Source: Anas platyrhynchos (Eukaryota > Chordata > Aves > Anseriformes > Anatidae). From it: a stretch of 64,000 bases of DNA. Every line of letters begins with the position of its first letter. Positions within the stretch are counted from its first letter, which is position 1. The stretch lies in assembly GCF_047663525.1 (NCBI RefSeq), contig NC_092587.1, forward strand, positions 42,492,501 through 42,556,500, read 5' to 3'. A program made the position numbers and the translations under genes. This document shows, piece after piece, positions 46,733-61,700 of the stretch. Below the pieces are notes generated by a model that ran no database searches, had not been told where the DNA came from, and saw nothing but the letters and a program-made list of their open reading frames with translations.

Positions 46733-49700
46733 ATGGAGAGACAGAAGAGAAAACAAGAAATAGAGAAAGGACTTCAGTTCATTCAGTAAGTGGACAGCTT
46801 CATTGTTTCTGTGGCTTTGGAGTTGGCTATCATTAGATCGCGGGCTGTAGGAAAAGCAGGGCAAAGGAATTGCCAGGTGCCCCATGTGCTGCCAGTAGCA
46901 GGCAGAGATGGCCTGGGTCTTTTACAGTTGCCAATGTAGTTGTTGCCTCCTGTCTCTCTTCTCTGAATATCTGTGGCCTTCTAGAGCTTGGGGATTACTT
47001 GCGTGGTAAGTATGAGACCAAGTACTTCCTTATGAAGTACGGGACTGCTGTCCCTACAGTGGCTGAGCTAGCGAAAGCACTAAGGTCCAAGTTGCATAGT
47101 GAGTAGGGAAGCAGTGAGACAGTAATCGGGTTTTTGTTTCATTTTGTTTTCTTACAGTTTGCTTTGAGTCCTGCAGTTTCCCGTGTTACATTCTTACATC
47201 CTGTGGCATGACAATCCTATTTTTACCCCAGTCAGAGACTAAACCTGGCTGATAACACAGTCTCAGACAGGCAGTTGTGAGGTTTATTCTGATACCATTT
47301 ATGAAAATGCATAAGGTTCCCAGAAATAAAGCCGTTTAGAAATACGGGATGTTGACTGTGCCTCTGGAATGCATCTTGAACTTTGAACCAGGGCAAGTGT
47401 TGCTTATTGGCTTATTTTGTTTTGAAAGAGGAGTAGTCCAATTTTATATGCAGCATGAATGTCTCTTAGAATGCCATAGCACTTCCTCTTGGTACTGATG
47501 AAATCTAAAAATGTTTAGTCTCTGACCAGTAAGGTCATGTATACAGCGCTGTATTTCAAAGGTCAGGAGGGACATAAAAGTTCTAAGGATTTCTATACAG
47601 CTTAATGTTATCTATTTGAAGAGAAAAAATTATGTGTAGACCAAACCTGGATGACCTAGGGGGTCTGACTTGAGGAATGGAAACTTTTGCCTAGGTCTCA
47701 GTGCTGTTGTGGGATGGGTGTTGTCTGCACAAGCACTGCCAGTTTTGTGGCACAGCCTGGCAGTCTTGGCCAAGACAGCCAGAAGTCACTGACCTCCTGC
47801 ACTTGGACAGTTTTCTCCTTTCCTTCTGTTTGTGGTGTAGGCCTAAAGGCATGTGGCTGAGGTAACACAGAGCAAAGTGATTGCATTTATCACTGTATGG
47901 CTTTTCTGTAATCACACAGAGGATTTGAGGAGTTCTTGGAGTCTGTTGCCTCTCTTAAAATATTCTCATATTCTCCATGACAATCTTTCATGGGACTTCC
48001 TTAAAGATGTTTTTTATAGGTGGCTGTCTGAAGGCAACATTACCAAAGATCATATATGTGCAGAAAGCTGAGAATAAGATACAACCAGTCTCAAATCCTT
48101 CTGGTACCTGACCCTCTCTTGGTACCACAGTGGCCATCACTGAACATAATGCTCCATAATTGTGTTCTCTTCACCCCAGCTGCCTTTGAAGTGATAAAAT
48201 GTTTGGTAACTCACTGAGATCATCAAAACAGGACTGGAAGGACAATTTCTTCATCAAAAAAAGTGTTCGCATGGATGCCTGTGTCATAAGCTTTTTTCCT
48301 CTTTTTTTTTTCAGGTCCACATTACCCTTAAGCCAAGAAGATTATGAGGTAATTAAAAGTTTGTTTCCTGATGTTAGGAAATTTGGTTAATAAAATTTGT
48401 TCTATTGCACAGCTATTAGTTTACATACCAGAAGTGGAGAGCATGGAGTGGTCTGTATAAAACTTAAAGTTTTAAGGATTCTGACAAGGACAACTTTCAG
48501 GGAAAGAAGAAGGTGCTTGAGTGTTCATGAAGGAAGGACATTTGACTGAATTATTCGTGTCTACCAAAAGACTGATGTTTCTTAGAGGAGAGTAGGGAGG
48601 CAGGAAAATCTTAGTGGGCAGGAAGGTTGCTAAAACATACGGAAGGAAATGGGAAATTGGGAAACTGCGCCTGTCTCTGGGTATCCGTTTCAGTCTATTT
48701 GTTCTCTCCCTACGACCCAGGCCTTTTTGCAGAAGTTGGTGAGAAACCTGTTTGCAGAGGGCAATGATTTGTTTCGAGAGAAGGATTTCAAGCTTTCACT
48801 GGTGCAGTATGTGGAAGGGCTGAATGTGGCGGATTACGCAGCCTCTGACGAGGTGACCATCCCAAAGGAACTCCTGTGCAAGCTGCATGTCAACCGAGCT
48901 GCCTGCTACTTCGCCATGGTGAGTACCTTCCCGGGTCACCCCCAAGAGCCAGGGTGGACATCTGGAGTGCTTTGGGTGCCATGCGATTGGAAAAGGTGTC
49001 AGGAGGGGATTCAACCCCAGCGCTGGAGGAGATGGTGACACGTTGAGAACTTTGATACCTCCTCACTGTACACTGCAAGACCAGAGGAAGGCTGTGAAGG
49101 AGAGGGGGCCTGCTTTTGTTGGTCAGGCTTAAGGTACTGAGAAAGCAGTTCAGGTCTGTGTTGGTGAGGAGTTCTGGAGTTCTTCACAGTCTGGAGATCA
49201 GATTGTAAAGAGCCAGTGCCTTCCCGTACTGAGTCTTCGAGTGTTGTTCTGGAAGTTTGCCTCCTCAAATCTATGAGAAGACAGTGAGAAAGAAGGCTTT
49301 GGGTCATGGCAGAGCTTTCAGTACACATAAGGAAAATGATTCTGAAATACTCTGGCTCTAAAAGGCTGTGTTCTTCCATCTTCCTCAGGAATGCAACAGC
49401 TTTCCTTTATGGCACAACCCCAAAGCAGGTCCATCCTGTTCATAATGAGATTTTTTCATGGGACTCAAAGTTAGCAGGCAGTCAAGTAATTAAAGACTGT
49501 CAAATGTAACATGCCCAAGGTAGAGGGGGAAGTAAGATAAGGTTGCTCAAGCAGCCTAAATTCTAGCATTCACAAACTTTGAAGTGCTTTTTGGTTTGAA
49601 GACTTAAAAAAACCTTCTATTACTGAAGTTTTTCTGTTTGCATGTGATGTAATGTACGTATTTCCAACTGCCTTTTACATGCTTTCATATTTCTGCTGAG

Positions 49701-52700
49701 AGATCCAACACTTGGATTCAGACAGAGAGGGCTTAGTTTGCTGTGCTGACTCGAGGTGGTTTCTTCCGTGCAGGGGAAGTATGAGAAGGCACTGGAAGAC
49801 AGCGAGAAGGCTTTAGGTCTCGACAAGGAGAACATCCGAGCGCTCTTCCGGAAAGCCCGCTCTCTAAATGAACTTGGAAGACACAAAGAAGCATATGAGT
49901 GTAATAGCCGGTGCTTGCTGTCCCTCCCCCATGTAAGTTTTTGTCTCATACCTTTTCTCAATTTCTGTGGCTCACCAGCTTGCTCTTCCATCATGTAGCG
50001 TTTAGTGTGACACCTGAGGATAGAGGAAGGGGAAAGTTGTCTATTCCTGGTGATGTGCTTATGCCCAGGAAGCTTCTCTCCCTCTCTCTCACTTGGAGAG
50101 GATGTCTGAATTCGTAAATTTCTTCAGTCCAAGTCACCATCTACACAATGCCAGCCAGAGATGCTGGTCAGTTCCAGCAGGTTAGCTGGCCTATCTGTGA
50201 GGAGCAAGAACTTGCCCTAGCAGAATAGGATCTAGGGCCATAAGGTTGTTTTAAACATCTGGTTTTATATGCCTGATGAGAATACTTTGAGAATGGCACA
50301 AATAGGAACTGGAGCCCTGTGAGGAAAACATGCATTCTTTTCCTGTTTGGAATAAAAATGTCTGACGTTTTAGTTAATAATTGCTAAGGCAAGCTGACAA
50401 AGGTGGGTTTTTTTCATTATTTCTCGAGAGACATGTGAAGGAGTCCTAGATTATTATTGGTGTGTTCACAGGTGTGTAATTTTTTTTTGCCTTCAGAGGG
50501 GACTATCTCCATCTATTACGCCCTAGATATTTTCCTAATAATGCTTTTATCGAGCCTTCTTTTAGGCCAGATAATTGCACAGATAAATAGACTGTGATTA
50601 GATACTGCTGGGTACTGGTTGTCTTTGCTAAATTTGATTCTGATCCATCATAGTAATGCTATTACAAGAAAAATGCAATTGTTTCAGCAGAAGTTAATTT
50701 TTCCTTTTTATTAGAATTACAGAAGCAATCGTTGAAAGCAAAGCCACGTTAGCAGTTAGTTGCTCCTTTTGTATTCATGGTTTCCTTGCCTTGGCAGAAC
50801 AAGGTGACCAAAACCACTGGAGGTATTATGTTAGTTCTTAAATAGTTTTATAAACAAAGGCATCTCATACATCTGTACATGTAAAGCTGCATGTGGCTGT
50901 ATGTCACAATGTAATTGAGCCACTTCAGTGTATGATTAAAACACTACGGTCATGGTGGTCTACAAACATTTTATCAAACTTTTCTGGGTCAGGATAACTC
51001 AACCTTATGAATTCTATATCAAGACATTTGCATTCCTGGCTCTAAACAGTTCAGTCTTGTAAATTAAAGTACCCCATTGCCTTATTGCCTGCTTGACAGA
51101 AATCACACACCTTCTCTGCATCAAAGGCAAGTCATGCTATCCATCATCTCAGTTCTCCTTCCATTACACCAGTTGCTAGACCTCTGGAGCAACCAGGTGC
51201 TTCCAGCTTGCGTTGCTGTAACAGTTGAGAACTTTGTTGTGGTCAAAGCAGAGGAAGTATTAAAGCTTGCAGTGATGAAGGCACTGCCACGCAGTTGACT
51301 CATTGTCTAGCAGAGTTAACCGGGTGCAGATATTCAGCACTGATAGTTTGCAGAGGTTCCCAGCGTGGTGAGGCTGATACTTCTCTGTGGTCTGCTTTTT
51401 GTGTGGCACAAAGAGAGGCAGCAGCATATTTTTATTTATGTTTTATTTTTTTAGGATGTTGGAGGAGAGCATTTTGCATGCCCTTGTTGAGCATCCCCTT
51501 GTTTAGGAGGGAGGTAGGAAGCGCCTGATGGTGGTATTTGGCTGAGAAGGCTAAAGAAAGATCTAGAAGATGACACAGAGAAAGTAAGCCCTCAGGCTTT
51601 CTTGACAAAAAGGACCACAATTAACTACATGCTGCTGGGAGGTGGAGGTAGTCCAGAGAAAAACACATTCTTGATCTTAGCCAAGCATCAGAGAACACGT
51701 CAGAGTGACAATGGAATGTGGAGTTGGGTAGGGTGAACCTGGTAGGTATCAGCGTCAGATCAATGAAAAGCGATTATGCTGGAGGTCTTCCTTGTGAATT
51801 TTCCACAAGGAGCAGGAAAACGGCAGACTTCAGAAAACACCTGAGACAGTGCTTGGAAAGGCAGAAGAACCAGAGGCAAACAGAGAACTGAAAACATGAT
51901 TGGGGTCCAGTGTTAATAAAGACAGAGCGATGGTGGTGTCAGAAAGATCTGAGAGTTGGAAGAAAGTGAAGAGGGACAAGCAACCATAAGATTTGACCAG
52001 GAGTAGGCTTCTGGAGTGTATGGGAACAGTTTCAGGAGAGGCAGGTACATCCTGAAGAAGTGTAAGATGGAGAGAGAAGAGAACATAGGCAGACTAGATT
52101 TTTTCTTCACTGAGTTCAAAGACAGTGACCTGATCAACACTGAGGATGTGGGGAAGCAAATACAATCAAAATGTAGCACTCCAAATTGAAGGGAAAAGTT
52201 GCTGAGACTGGGAGATAGAAGACCCAGAGGCTAGTGAGGGGCTGAAAGAGAAAGGATCAATCTTCAGACAGAAGGAAGCTTGAAAAAAAACACAGAATTA
52301 TATAGTAAGTAGAGAGGGCGGGTGGTTAATGGCATGCAGGGCGGGAAGCAGAAGGATCTCTTGGCTAAGCTGAAGCTGTTTAACCAGAGGTGGAGTTGGT
52401 GAAAGGGCCTGGTAGCTACTAAGTTGGAAACTGAGACTCGATTTCAGCTGTACAAACAAACCAACCAGGCTAGTAAATATTGTCTGCATATCAGAACTGT
52501 TTGTTAGCTCTGTGGCTGGCAGAAAGGGAAGGCACGCAGCCTGTGCATGCAGGAAGGCCTGCAGGCTCCTTCTTCCCAGCCATGGGGACCTTGCGGAAGC
52601 TGGATCAGCCCCCAGCCACCTGTGGCAGCCCCCTCAGCCGTATTGTCGATGGCAGTCAGGAACCCTGCCTTCAGAGAGCGGGTGCTTTCCTGCGAGCAGA

Positions 52701-55700
52701 TGATTGCTTCCCATTTTCTGCAGCATCAAAAGAGCGTGGAGTGAGGTCCTGGTGCGACCCCAGTGTCTCAGCAGGAGCAAGAACACTCTGGTCCACATGG
52801 GCTCTCTCCTAGGGCTGCTCTGGCAATTGTCCACCTCCTGCTGTCTCCGAGTGAGGCTTCTTGGCACAGCCCCGTGTGAAGCGCTGCATTCCTGTTTGGT
52901 TTGTTTTGTCTGCCACAAAGACACTGAACTGAAAGTGTCCTTGCAATGCTTTTGTCCCCAGGATGAGAGTGTCACACAGCTGGGACAGGAGCTTGCCCAG
53001 AAGCTGGGACTGAGGGTTCGGAAAGCGTACAAAAGGCCTCAGGTATGACTTTTTGTTTAGTTTTGTTTTCCTAGAGAACGTCCTTCAACTCTTTCAGGTT
53101 TACTTCTGCAGAAGTGGTAGGTGCTGCTCTGCAGCTGTAGGCACACACAGACTGCCCTGCAGTCCCTCCAGCGGGCTGCTGGCTACCCTGCTTGCCCTGA
53201 CCCTCTGACTCACCTTCGCCTGAATCCATTTCTAACCCCACTGCTGCCCTGGGTCTACTGCTGGGGTATTTCCCGTGCCTCCAGCTAATCCACCCGGTGC
53301 CACAGGAGAAGCTTCTGATGTATTTGGGAGCCTCCATGAGGAAGGGAACAAGTGGCCTGATCCCAAAGGAGATTTTGCCTCACAGTCCTTTCCTACTTAG
53401 GGGAACATGGCAGGTACACAGCTGGGCAGATGCTAGGAAAGAAGGCAGCCAAAAGCAAGCCGTGGGTCCAGTTAATTGACCCCAGTGGCTGTATCTGTAA
53501 CCTGGCTCTAAAAGAAAGTGCTGCAGTAACTGGCGTGCTCTGCTGGTATGGAAATCTATACTCCGGGATGGAGCTAGAGGGCGTTAAGCCACTGCTGGCC
53601 CTCTTGGATAAACCTGCCTCGCTCATGTAAAATCCCGAGGTGCGTTTTCAGGAGTAAGCAGCATCAGCCAGTGTTCACTGCGTGTTCACTGAACGACTGA
53701 CAGCGCCTCTCTGAGCCGCCTCTGCCCAGCTGCAGCCTCAGCCCCGGGCACAGTGGTGTGTGGAGCACCGCCAGGGGAGCAGCTTTGCTGTATTTGGTGA
53801 TGTGATCCCTGGGCATCCAGTCTGTCTGCAGAGAGCTTTTTGGGAAAATGTTCTTCTGGCATCATATTCCTCTTCGCAACAAACCTCACGTGTGATAGGC
53901 CCCCCCCAAAAGCCCTTGATGTAGTAGCAACTCTCAGCACCCTGAGACAGTTCTGTCTCAAAGGAAGGGAAGTTTTACTCTGATTTTTTTTTTTTTTTGT
54001 AGAAAAGATAGAAAAACAAAGATCAGAAAATCCAAAATGATTTTATTACTTGAAATTTCTTGATGCCTTGCTATCTCTTGTGTTGACTTCCAGATTTCAT
54101 TCCAGTGTTGTAAAGCCCTCCCAGAGCAGTAATGTTTTAAAGAAAAGGAAAAAACTTCTGTTACTTAGGGACCATTTTCACTTCTTGATTGTGCATTGGG
54201 TGTTGGGTGTTCTGCAGTAAGGTGTCCATGATAAATACCTGGCACTGCCAGCGTTCAGAAAACTGTACCCTCGTACACAGAGGTATGCCTTTTGGGGTAC
54301 CTTTTATTTATGGACAGTGCCTGAAAGGAAAACTGTATTGTACCCAGCTTTACCTACCTTCTTTATAAGCATTCATGAGTTGCCTTTGTTCTAAGACATC
54401 TCTCTTCCTTGCAGCAGGAATTGGAAACGTTCTCTCTACTCAGTAATGGCACATCAATCAATTTGTCAAATCAGGTATAGTTTGCACCCTGTGGTTGTTA
54501 CTGTTCGTGGATTGCAACTGGAATGCTTATGAGCTTTATTTACATGCACAATTATAGCTGTCTCCTAGGATTTAAATGTTCTAATTAGCGTGTTCCCCTT
54601 TTAAGAAATATTGTCAAGGAAATTCATTTCTTTGAAAATATTTCTGGTGAAAACACTTTTGCTATCAACAGACCACTGAAGGTGATTGCTTTTCGTGGTT
54701 ACTGTGAGTGTTTGTTTTCCTGTGCATTTTAAAGATGTTTCAGTTTTCAAGTTTTTACATGGTTAGGACAACAGTAAGTGAAAACCAGAAAATGCAACTG
54801 CTGAAAAAACATAAGGAATTAAATCATGCAACATAGTTTCGTTGTCCAGAATTGAGCAAGGTACATACACGGTTTACGTATTCTTTGTGTTGTTCTTTGA
54901 ACTGGAAGGTCCATCTCAGGCAGGGCTCTGTACAAATAATAAAGCAAAATATCTGAAATTGCCGATTTCTGTGTACCACCACTGGCTACCAAGGAGAAGA
55001 AAAAAGAAAAAAAGCCCTGATGCTTTTACAGGCTGTTTGGTACTTCACACGACTCCTTAAAGCAAGCAAACCGTAAAACCATGAAAATTGACATTTGGTG
55101 TGGCAAGAGGGGTTACTAAAGAATCTGTTTACCTGCCACTGCTCAGTGACTTGCCTTCACATATTTCTAGGGGGCAAGTCAGCTGTCTTTTATAGTTGTA
55201 TCTAGTTTTTGATTTGAAAATCTTCCATTTTGCAAGAAATTATAGTACTGCAAACAGTAGAAGTTGCAAAAAATGTTGCAGTAGATGCAGTATCTCCAAT
55301 GTAATGCTCTCCTCGTACCTCTATAAGTTTAAGCTGAGAGCGCACATACTTGCCTCTGTTTATGTTTTTGTAAAATACGGGCTTTTTTTATTCCTTGCCT
55401 GAAGCTCCAAGTCAGCAGTTGTCTTGGCGGAAACCTTTTCCTGTTTTGAGTTTGCTGTAAAAGTTTGCGGTTATTAGATTGCAAAATATGTGAACTACGA
55501 AAAGGAATGTTGTGTAAGATCAGGCTAATCAGATCTCACGCTGCACAGGGCTGACCGACTGGTTTGTCCTGAGACGTGGGACACGGCATTCTCATCAACA
55601 CACAAAAAAGCCCGGTCTGTGTACAGATTCACTCACGTGGTTGGGCATTATGCAGGGCTGGTACCCTTTGCAGAAACAGGATTAGTCCACTGCTGAAGGT

Positions 55701-58700
55701 GAAAATGAAGAGGCTCTTTGAATGAATGCCCTCTTAAAGTTCAGTGGTTTTACTGTTCTGGCACTGAAAGAGGCAATAAAGGAAAAGAAAGGGCCATGTA
55801 CATTTAGGAGTAGTAAAGGGTCTCGTCTGTGAAGTGTGAATATCTTTTTAGAGATGAATTTGTGGTGCTAATTTCTCTCCTCTTTCCTATGCCCTCTTCA
55901 CAGACCACCTCCAATGGTTTGGGTTCGATTGATGACATTGACACAGGTAAAGACATTTCTCTTCTCTGATTTTTGTGTTGTCAGTAAGGTATCTGAGCAG
56001 GTTGGTGGGCCTGAGAGGTTCATCATCTTCATTTGTGGCTCTTCTGCGTAATTTGATGACTAGGAGGAGGAAAAGATGGTGGGAAGCAGGAGCGTGTGAG
56101 ATAATTACCTTAACTGGTTTCTCCTTGCACCTTGAGATTTGCAGTCAGCTACTGAGTCTCTGGCTGAGGGGAAAATGAGGCAGAGCAGGTGCTTACCTGC
56201 TAGTACCTGCTACAGAAAAGCTTTTTGTCCAGGCCCAGTGAGGGACATCTCCGGGAATTAAAAGGATCTGCTGAGGTTCACAACCTCCTCCAGTTGTGCT
56301 TTCTTAAAGCTGGGCTTGGCAAAGCTGCTGAAATTCTTCTGTAAGCTCCCAGACAAAACAGCCTAGATAAAGTGAAGTTAAGGTTGTAGGCAACTATCTG
56401 TGCCTTGAGCACGTGTAGTCCTCCAGGCCGTTGAGATGGAGGAGTTGAAAACAAAAGGAGCTGGGAGGGCCCCAGGAGAGCCTCACTCTGCGTTAGGCAC
56501 CTGGGAGGAGCAGAGTGAGGGCCACAGGGTTGCTTTTCTCATGCTGGGAATCAAGTGACCTTAACTCTGCCCCTGTGGAAAGGCTAGCTGGGTGCTTTGC
56601 CCTCCGTCGTGTGCTGGAGCGTTCAAGTCGTGCCTCTGAGTGTGTCAGTCTCTGCTCCTTCGAAAGGTAGCTGCAGTCCTAAGCGTGACACTTGCCGCCA
56701 CAGTTGGCCATTGCTGTTTTTATAGAAAGACACTAATTTCATGATCTGTGATGATAATTTGGTGTCTGCTTTGGAAAACACGTTCGTTCTCTGTTGAATG
56801 CCGGTTGGATAACTGAATGCTGCATGCAATCATGAGACCCACTTCCACAAAACAAAGAGAGTTTTTCTTCTTATCTTGCTGTGCTGAGATGAACCGGACT
56901 CTGACTGCAGCGCGAAGAGCGCCTGCATCCAGGAGGCTCTTTGTCTAGTCAGGATTTGTTGTCAGAGCAGCACGCCAGCTTTGCTGCAGTTCAGGCAGAG
57001 AGAACATTTTCTGCTAGATCTTTTCAAAGCCCCTGAAATGATAAGTTACCCCTTGCCCTGAGACTGGCACGCCGTGAGGAGAGCTCTGGGTGCCAGCTAC
57101 CTTGAGCATTTCAGCTTAAAAGCTTTTTCAGTAAGGTTGTTGTGGGCTTTTGGTGGTGGTTTTTGGTTTTGTTTTGAGATGCAAACTCCTGCAGCCGCTT
57201 CCTTCATGCTTTGCTTGAAATCATCTGATTAATTCGGCCCTGCCCCACACAGATCATGGCTCAGATAGGGCTCAGTATGGCCTTTGGCCAGCAAACACAC
57301 AGGGGGAACAACTGTGTTTTGGGACACGGAGCGAGAAGCAGGGCTTTTAAGGGCACTGCATTCACCTCGCTGGGCACGGTGGCTGATGGTCAGGCTCAGC
57401 AGATGGGGGCATCCTGGGGAAAGCAGGATTGGGAAAGTAGAGGTAGGGGAGGAGAGAGGATGGAGGGGAAGGGGAGCGGGTGGCTGGAAGGAGGGCAGGG
57501 TTTGGGGGGTCAGGGGGAGAGGAGCAGGGTTTCTTCTGTGTGCAGGCAGTGGGATCTCTTGGTTCCCTTGTCTTCTCCTCGCCCTTCTCTTGCACTGAGC
57601 TGTGGGGCATCCCTTCTCTTTCTCTGCCTTCAGCTTTGCAGGGGTTTGGGCCTCTTAGGGCATTTGAGGACATTTCTCTGCTTCCCAGTCTGACTGGGAA
57701 CGGGAGGCCTCACTCATTCCTCAGAGGTTTGTGCTTCTGGATCCCTCGAGGCCGTATCGTTGGGAACCCTTCTGCCCCCCCCCTGCACGTGTCCCCGGCC
57801 CCTCCAGCGTGTCCTGAACTCCTCGTTGGCCCTCGGAGGGATCTTGACAGTACTCCAGATTTAAACATCTGAAAAAATGGGAAGGGACAAGCAGTCCCTT
57901 TGTACTGAGGGAAATCTGGCTGAGCTACCAGTGGTGAGGCCAGCACCGAGGGGAAGCTGAATGGCTGGCTGGAGGGTCCGCGACCGAGGGAGGTGAGCTG
58001 AGAGAAGCCCGTGCAAAGGGGACATGGGGTTAGGGCTGGGCCTGATCTGAGGGACGGCTTTGGAAGGATGTGTAAGGTTGTGAAGGGGAACCGGTGTCTG
58101 TTCCTTGCTGTTTCCCTTCTTTCCCTTGCCTTCTGCCATGGCTTGGCCTCCAGCGCTTTGCACAGCGACCTCGGCGGCCATCCTGCTCCCGACAAAAAAA
58201 TGCAGGAGGAAAGGTTGCAGGGGGCGGTGGCCGGAGATAAAGGGGCCCGTGCATGTGTGTCAGCTCTGCTGTTGTTCTGTTCGGGACTCGGGGGTTTGCA
58301 GGAATTGCTGGTTTGCTGAGCTGGCTGTGAGGAAGGCGTCCACACGGTCCTCGGGCAGCGACGTGGCGTTACAGCCCCACGTACAAAGAGACAGCTGAGG
58401 TCTCGTGGAGGCTGGGTACACAGGGCTCATACAGACAAGATGCAGTTTCTCTCCTTGGGTGAAGATCTGCATCTCAGAAGCTTGTCTAGTCTCTTTCCAT
58501 TATCAGCCCTTCTAATAAAAGCTGTTGCCTCTCCCTCCAAACTGAGCCTTGCTTACAGTAAGCCTTAGCCTGCCACAGGTACAGTGCAGCCACTGCTGTG
58601 CGGACGGAGAAAGTAGCACCTTTTTTTCTGATTTCTTTTCTTTCATTCCAGGACATCTTCACAGGGGCAGAATTAAGGTAGTTTGGGTGCTTGGTTTGAG

Positions 58701-61700
58701 AACTGCAAATGTAATGCTGCATTTCCTGAATTTCTAACTTTTTTTTTTTTTAACCTTTAATTTGTTTTGAGAATAAAATGCTCTTTTGTGAGGAATCTGT
58801 GCTTGTAACCTTAACTTCACTTAACAGAGGTTTATTTTGCATGATGGGAACATCTTAGCTTTTCTTTAGCGTACTGGAAGGGTGAGGAAACCTTAGGAAA
58901 AATCCCTGCTCCTCTCATGCCCCAACCCTTGCTCATGGAAGTTTCTAAGGGGATGTTTGGTGCTGAAGTGCTGAGGGGGAACACGGGGAGCATCCTCCCA
59001 CCTGCAGACATCAGGAAGCACTCAAGCAGGAAATTTTCTTGAATAAAAACAGCTGAGTGAGTCTGATGGGGTTTTTTGGGGACACGTTGTTAGCACAGCC
59101 TGGTCTGAGCCCCTCATCTCTGACTCTTCCCAGCAGGGCCATGTGTTTTTATCTTTTGCCATACAGAATGCCTGAGGGCTTAGAGAGGGGGTGCGAGTAA
59201 GCAAGCTTTCAGCTGGGATATCGAAGCTCCAAGGAGCAGAGGAGGCAGCGATCTCTGCCAAGTGCATTAATGAGAAACATTAAAGAAAACACCAGGCGGT
59301 GGGTTGTATAGAAATGGGATTACGTGCCCCTGGCCCTCAGTCCTGGCCGCAGCAAATTCAGTAAGGGATCAGCCACAGGCTTTGTATTGTTCTGGTTCCT
59401 GCTTGCCAGATCCGGGCCGTCGGTCTGTGCGCTGGCCTTTAGAGCATGCTTCAGCTATCAGTGAGCCACTGGAGATCAGGAACAAATATCAAAGGGCAAG
59501 AACTCTTCAGACCAGAGCCCTCCTCTGGAAACTCGATGTACTTGGTGTTTGTGATTTGATGGAGCTGTACAGTGCTGTTTTCTTCCAGGCTGTGCTCTGC
59601 TTGCCCCTTGCAAGAGGCTCTCCTGGGTGACTGGCTCTGTTTCTCCCCCGTCACAGACTGCTCTATGGACCTGCAGTGCCTCCCGGCTCCCGTGGCCACC
59701 TCCATCCCTGGGAGCGAGGGGCTGGCCCCTTTGCCCTCAGACTCGGATGCAAAGGGCCTGCCTACCTCGCTCCCTGCTGCCAGCTTGCTCCCGTCTCCGG
59801 ACTGCGTGCCCCTGCCGGTGCCTGAGAGCGTGGAGGACTTCACAGATGGGGACATCATCGGGGAAGAACTGGACTCCCTCCTGGACTCCCTCGCTGAGGG
59901 GTCACCCTACCCTCTAGTAAGAGCTGCACGGGTCCCCTGCTTCCTGTTCCAAATCGTTTTTTGGAGCTGAAGGGTATGCGTGCTGCCTCTCTCTTTCTGT
60001 CAGTCTTTCATCCTAGCTCTTCCTCTGGCAGAACTCATTCATCCCGGGCTGTGTGTGGTGCAGACGGATGGGATGGGAAGGTCTGGGGGAAGTCTGCCTG
60101 TGTATGGGGCTGCCGGGTGTCCCTTCCGCTCATATAATTCAGCACACACCTGGCTGGAAGCCTGTGGCTCTCTGCCTTCACTCACTCCCTGCTCCTTGTT
60201 TCTAACGTGCTGCTTCTCTTCCTCTTGCCCAACTCCCCAAAGTCTCTGGTCCAGGGCACCATTCCCACCAACCTGCCAACGGAGATGCCCCAGCTGATCC
60301 CCGTGTTCCCGGGGGGAACTCCGCTGCTGCCCCCGGTCGTGACGGCCAGCATCCCCGTCTCCACCCCGCTGCCGCCCGCCTCTTTCGGCCTGGTGATGGA
60401 TCCCACCAAGCAGCTCTCCTCCTCCTCCGTGCTGGACGCCTTCGAGCCCCCGCCAGGGGGAAGTGGTGGCTCCACCTTGGATTCGTTGGATTCCCTGGAT
60501 CTGCTCCCCTACACAGACTCACGGCTCGATGCCCTGGACTCTTTTGGGACAAGCAGAGGGTCACTGGATGCCTTGGATTCCTTTGCCATTGGTAGGTGTG
60601 GGGTGACAGGGTTTTATTCTGTTTTACCAGGGAAAGCCAAGGCTGTTTCCTTCAGGGCTGAAGAGGTGTGTCCGATAGCTCTCCCCACTCAGAACAGGAA
60701 TACAAATGTTGGAGAGGGCAGAGCAGCTGAATATGTCTTGCTCATGAGTAATAAGAAGGGCTGTAGGTGTGTAATCCCAGATAACCACTATGTGCATGGT
60801 GTGAAATCTCAGGGGAGAAAGGAACACCAAGGTGTGTGATGAGGAGCAGTGAGGCCTGATCATGGCTTGGTATCCAAGATGCATCATTTGGCACAATCTA
60901 CTAGACTATGAAGTGATTCCTCCACCTTCCCCAGTGTCTGATGTTTTAGACCAAATGAGTAAAATCTTGGTGGCTGTTTTAAATGAAATAGGACCTCATT
61001 GCACCAGGCAAAATGGTAAAGGCCAAGGTGGGTCCCTCCCATCTGAATTCAGGGCAGTAAGCATCCTGGGGCATTGGGCACTGAGCTTTTATGTCACAGG
61101 GAGCCAAACTGTTGGTGTGCAAAAAGCTGGTTCCCACCTGTCCCATGAGTGAAGGCAGGCTTCTTCTGGGACAGGTTGTCCCCTGGGTTGCAGTATGTAG
61201 GCAGCACAAATATTTTGAGAAGAACAGAGGCTGAGCAGTCAGCACTTCAGCACTCAGATTCACCTCAGCATTGGGCTGCCTCAGCGCTGCCACCTTGGGA
61301 ATGCCAGAACTCAGTGGCATACATGGGTTCAGTGTGATTTTGGGGACCAGAAGGCCTTTCCTAGAGTTTTCCCAAGACTTAGATGGGTGGTTTAAGTAAA
61401 AAGTACTAAAATGGTATGAAATAAATAAAGCAAATGGATTTCACAAGCAGTTATTTGTCTTTTTGTGAGCAGAACCACCTCTGAATGTGAGATGATCATT
61501 TTGTTTTGTGTTTTTCCCCCTTCTTTTGCCCAGAAGAAACCAGCCCTCAGGAACTGCGACACCCACCTGGCAGCCAAAAACCATCCCCCGTGGTGAGTGA
61601 GCCGCTCCCCCATGCTGATGTCCCAAGGTGCTCTGGAGCCAAGGTAGTGGTGACTTGGGTGCTGTAGGTAATTTGGGCCCCTCTTCTTAACCTGCCCCGG

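Noticed and set aside
46870-47106. 78-codon plus-strand frame in the ZC3H7B intron, ending in a lysine/leucine-rich helix-like segment
   Set aside because: No acceptor/donor pair that keeps the ZC3H7B frame and no recognised family; could be a relic, but unsupported.
57256-58345. Overlapping frames of 100-210 residues on both strands in a ZC3H7B intron
   Set aside because: G+C-rich intronic sequence with biased composition; no conserved motif and no phase match to flanking exons.
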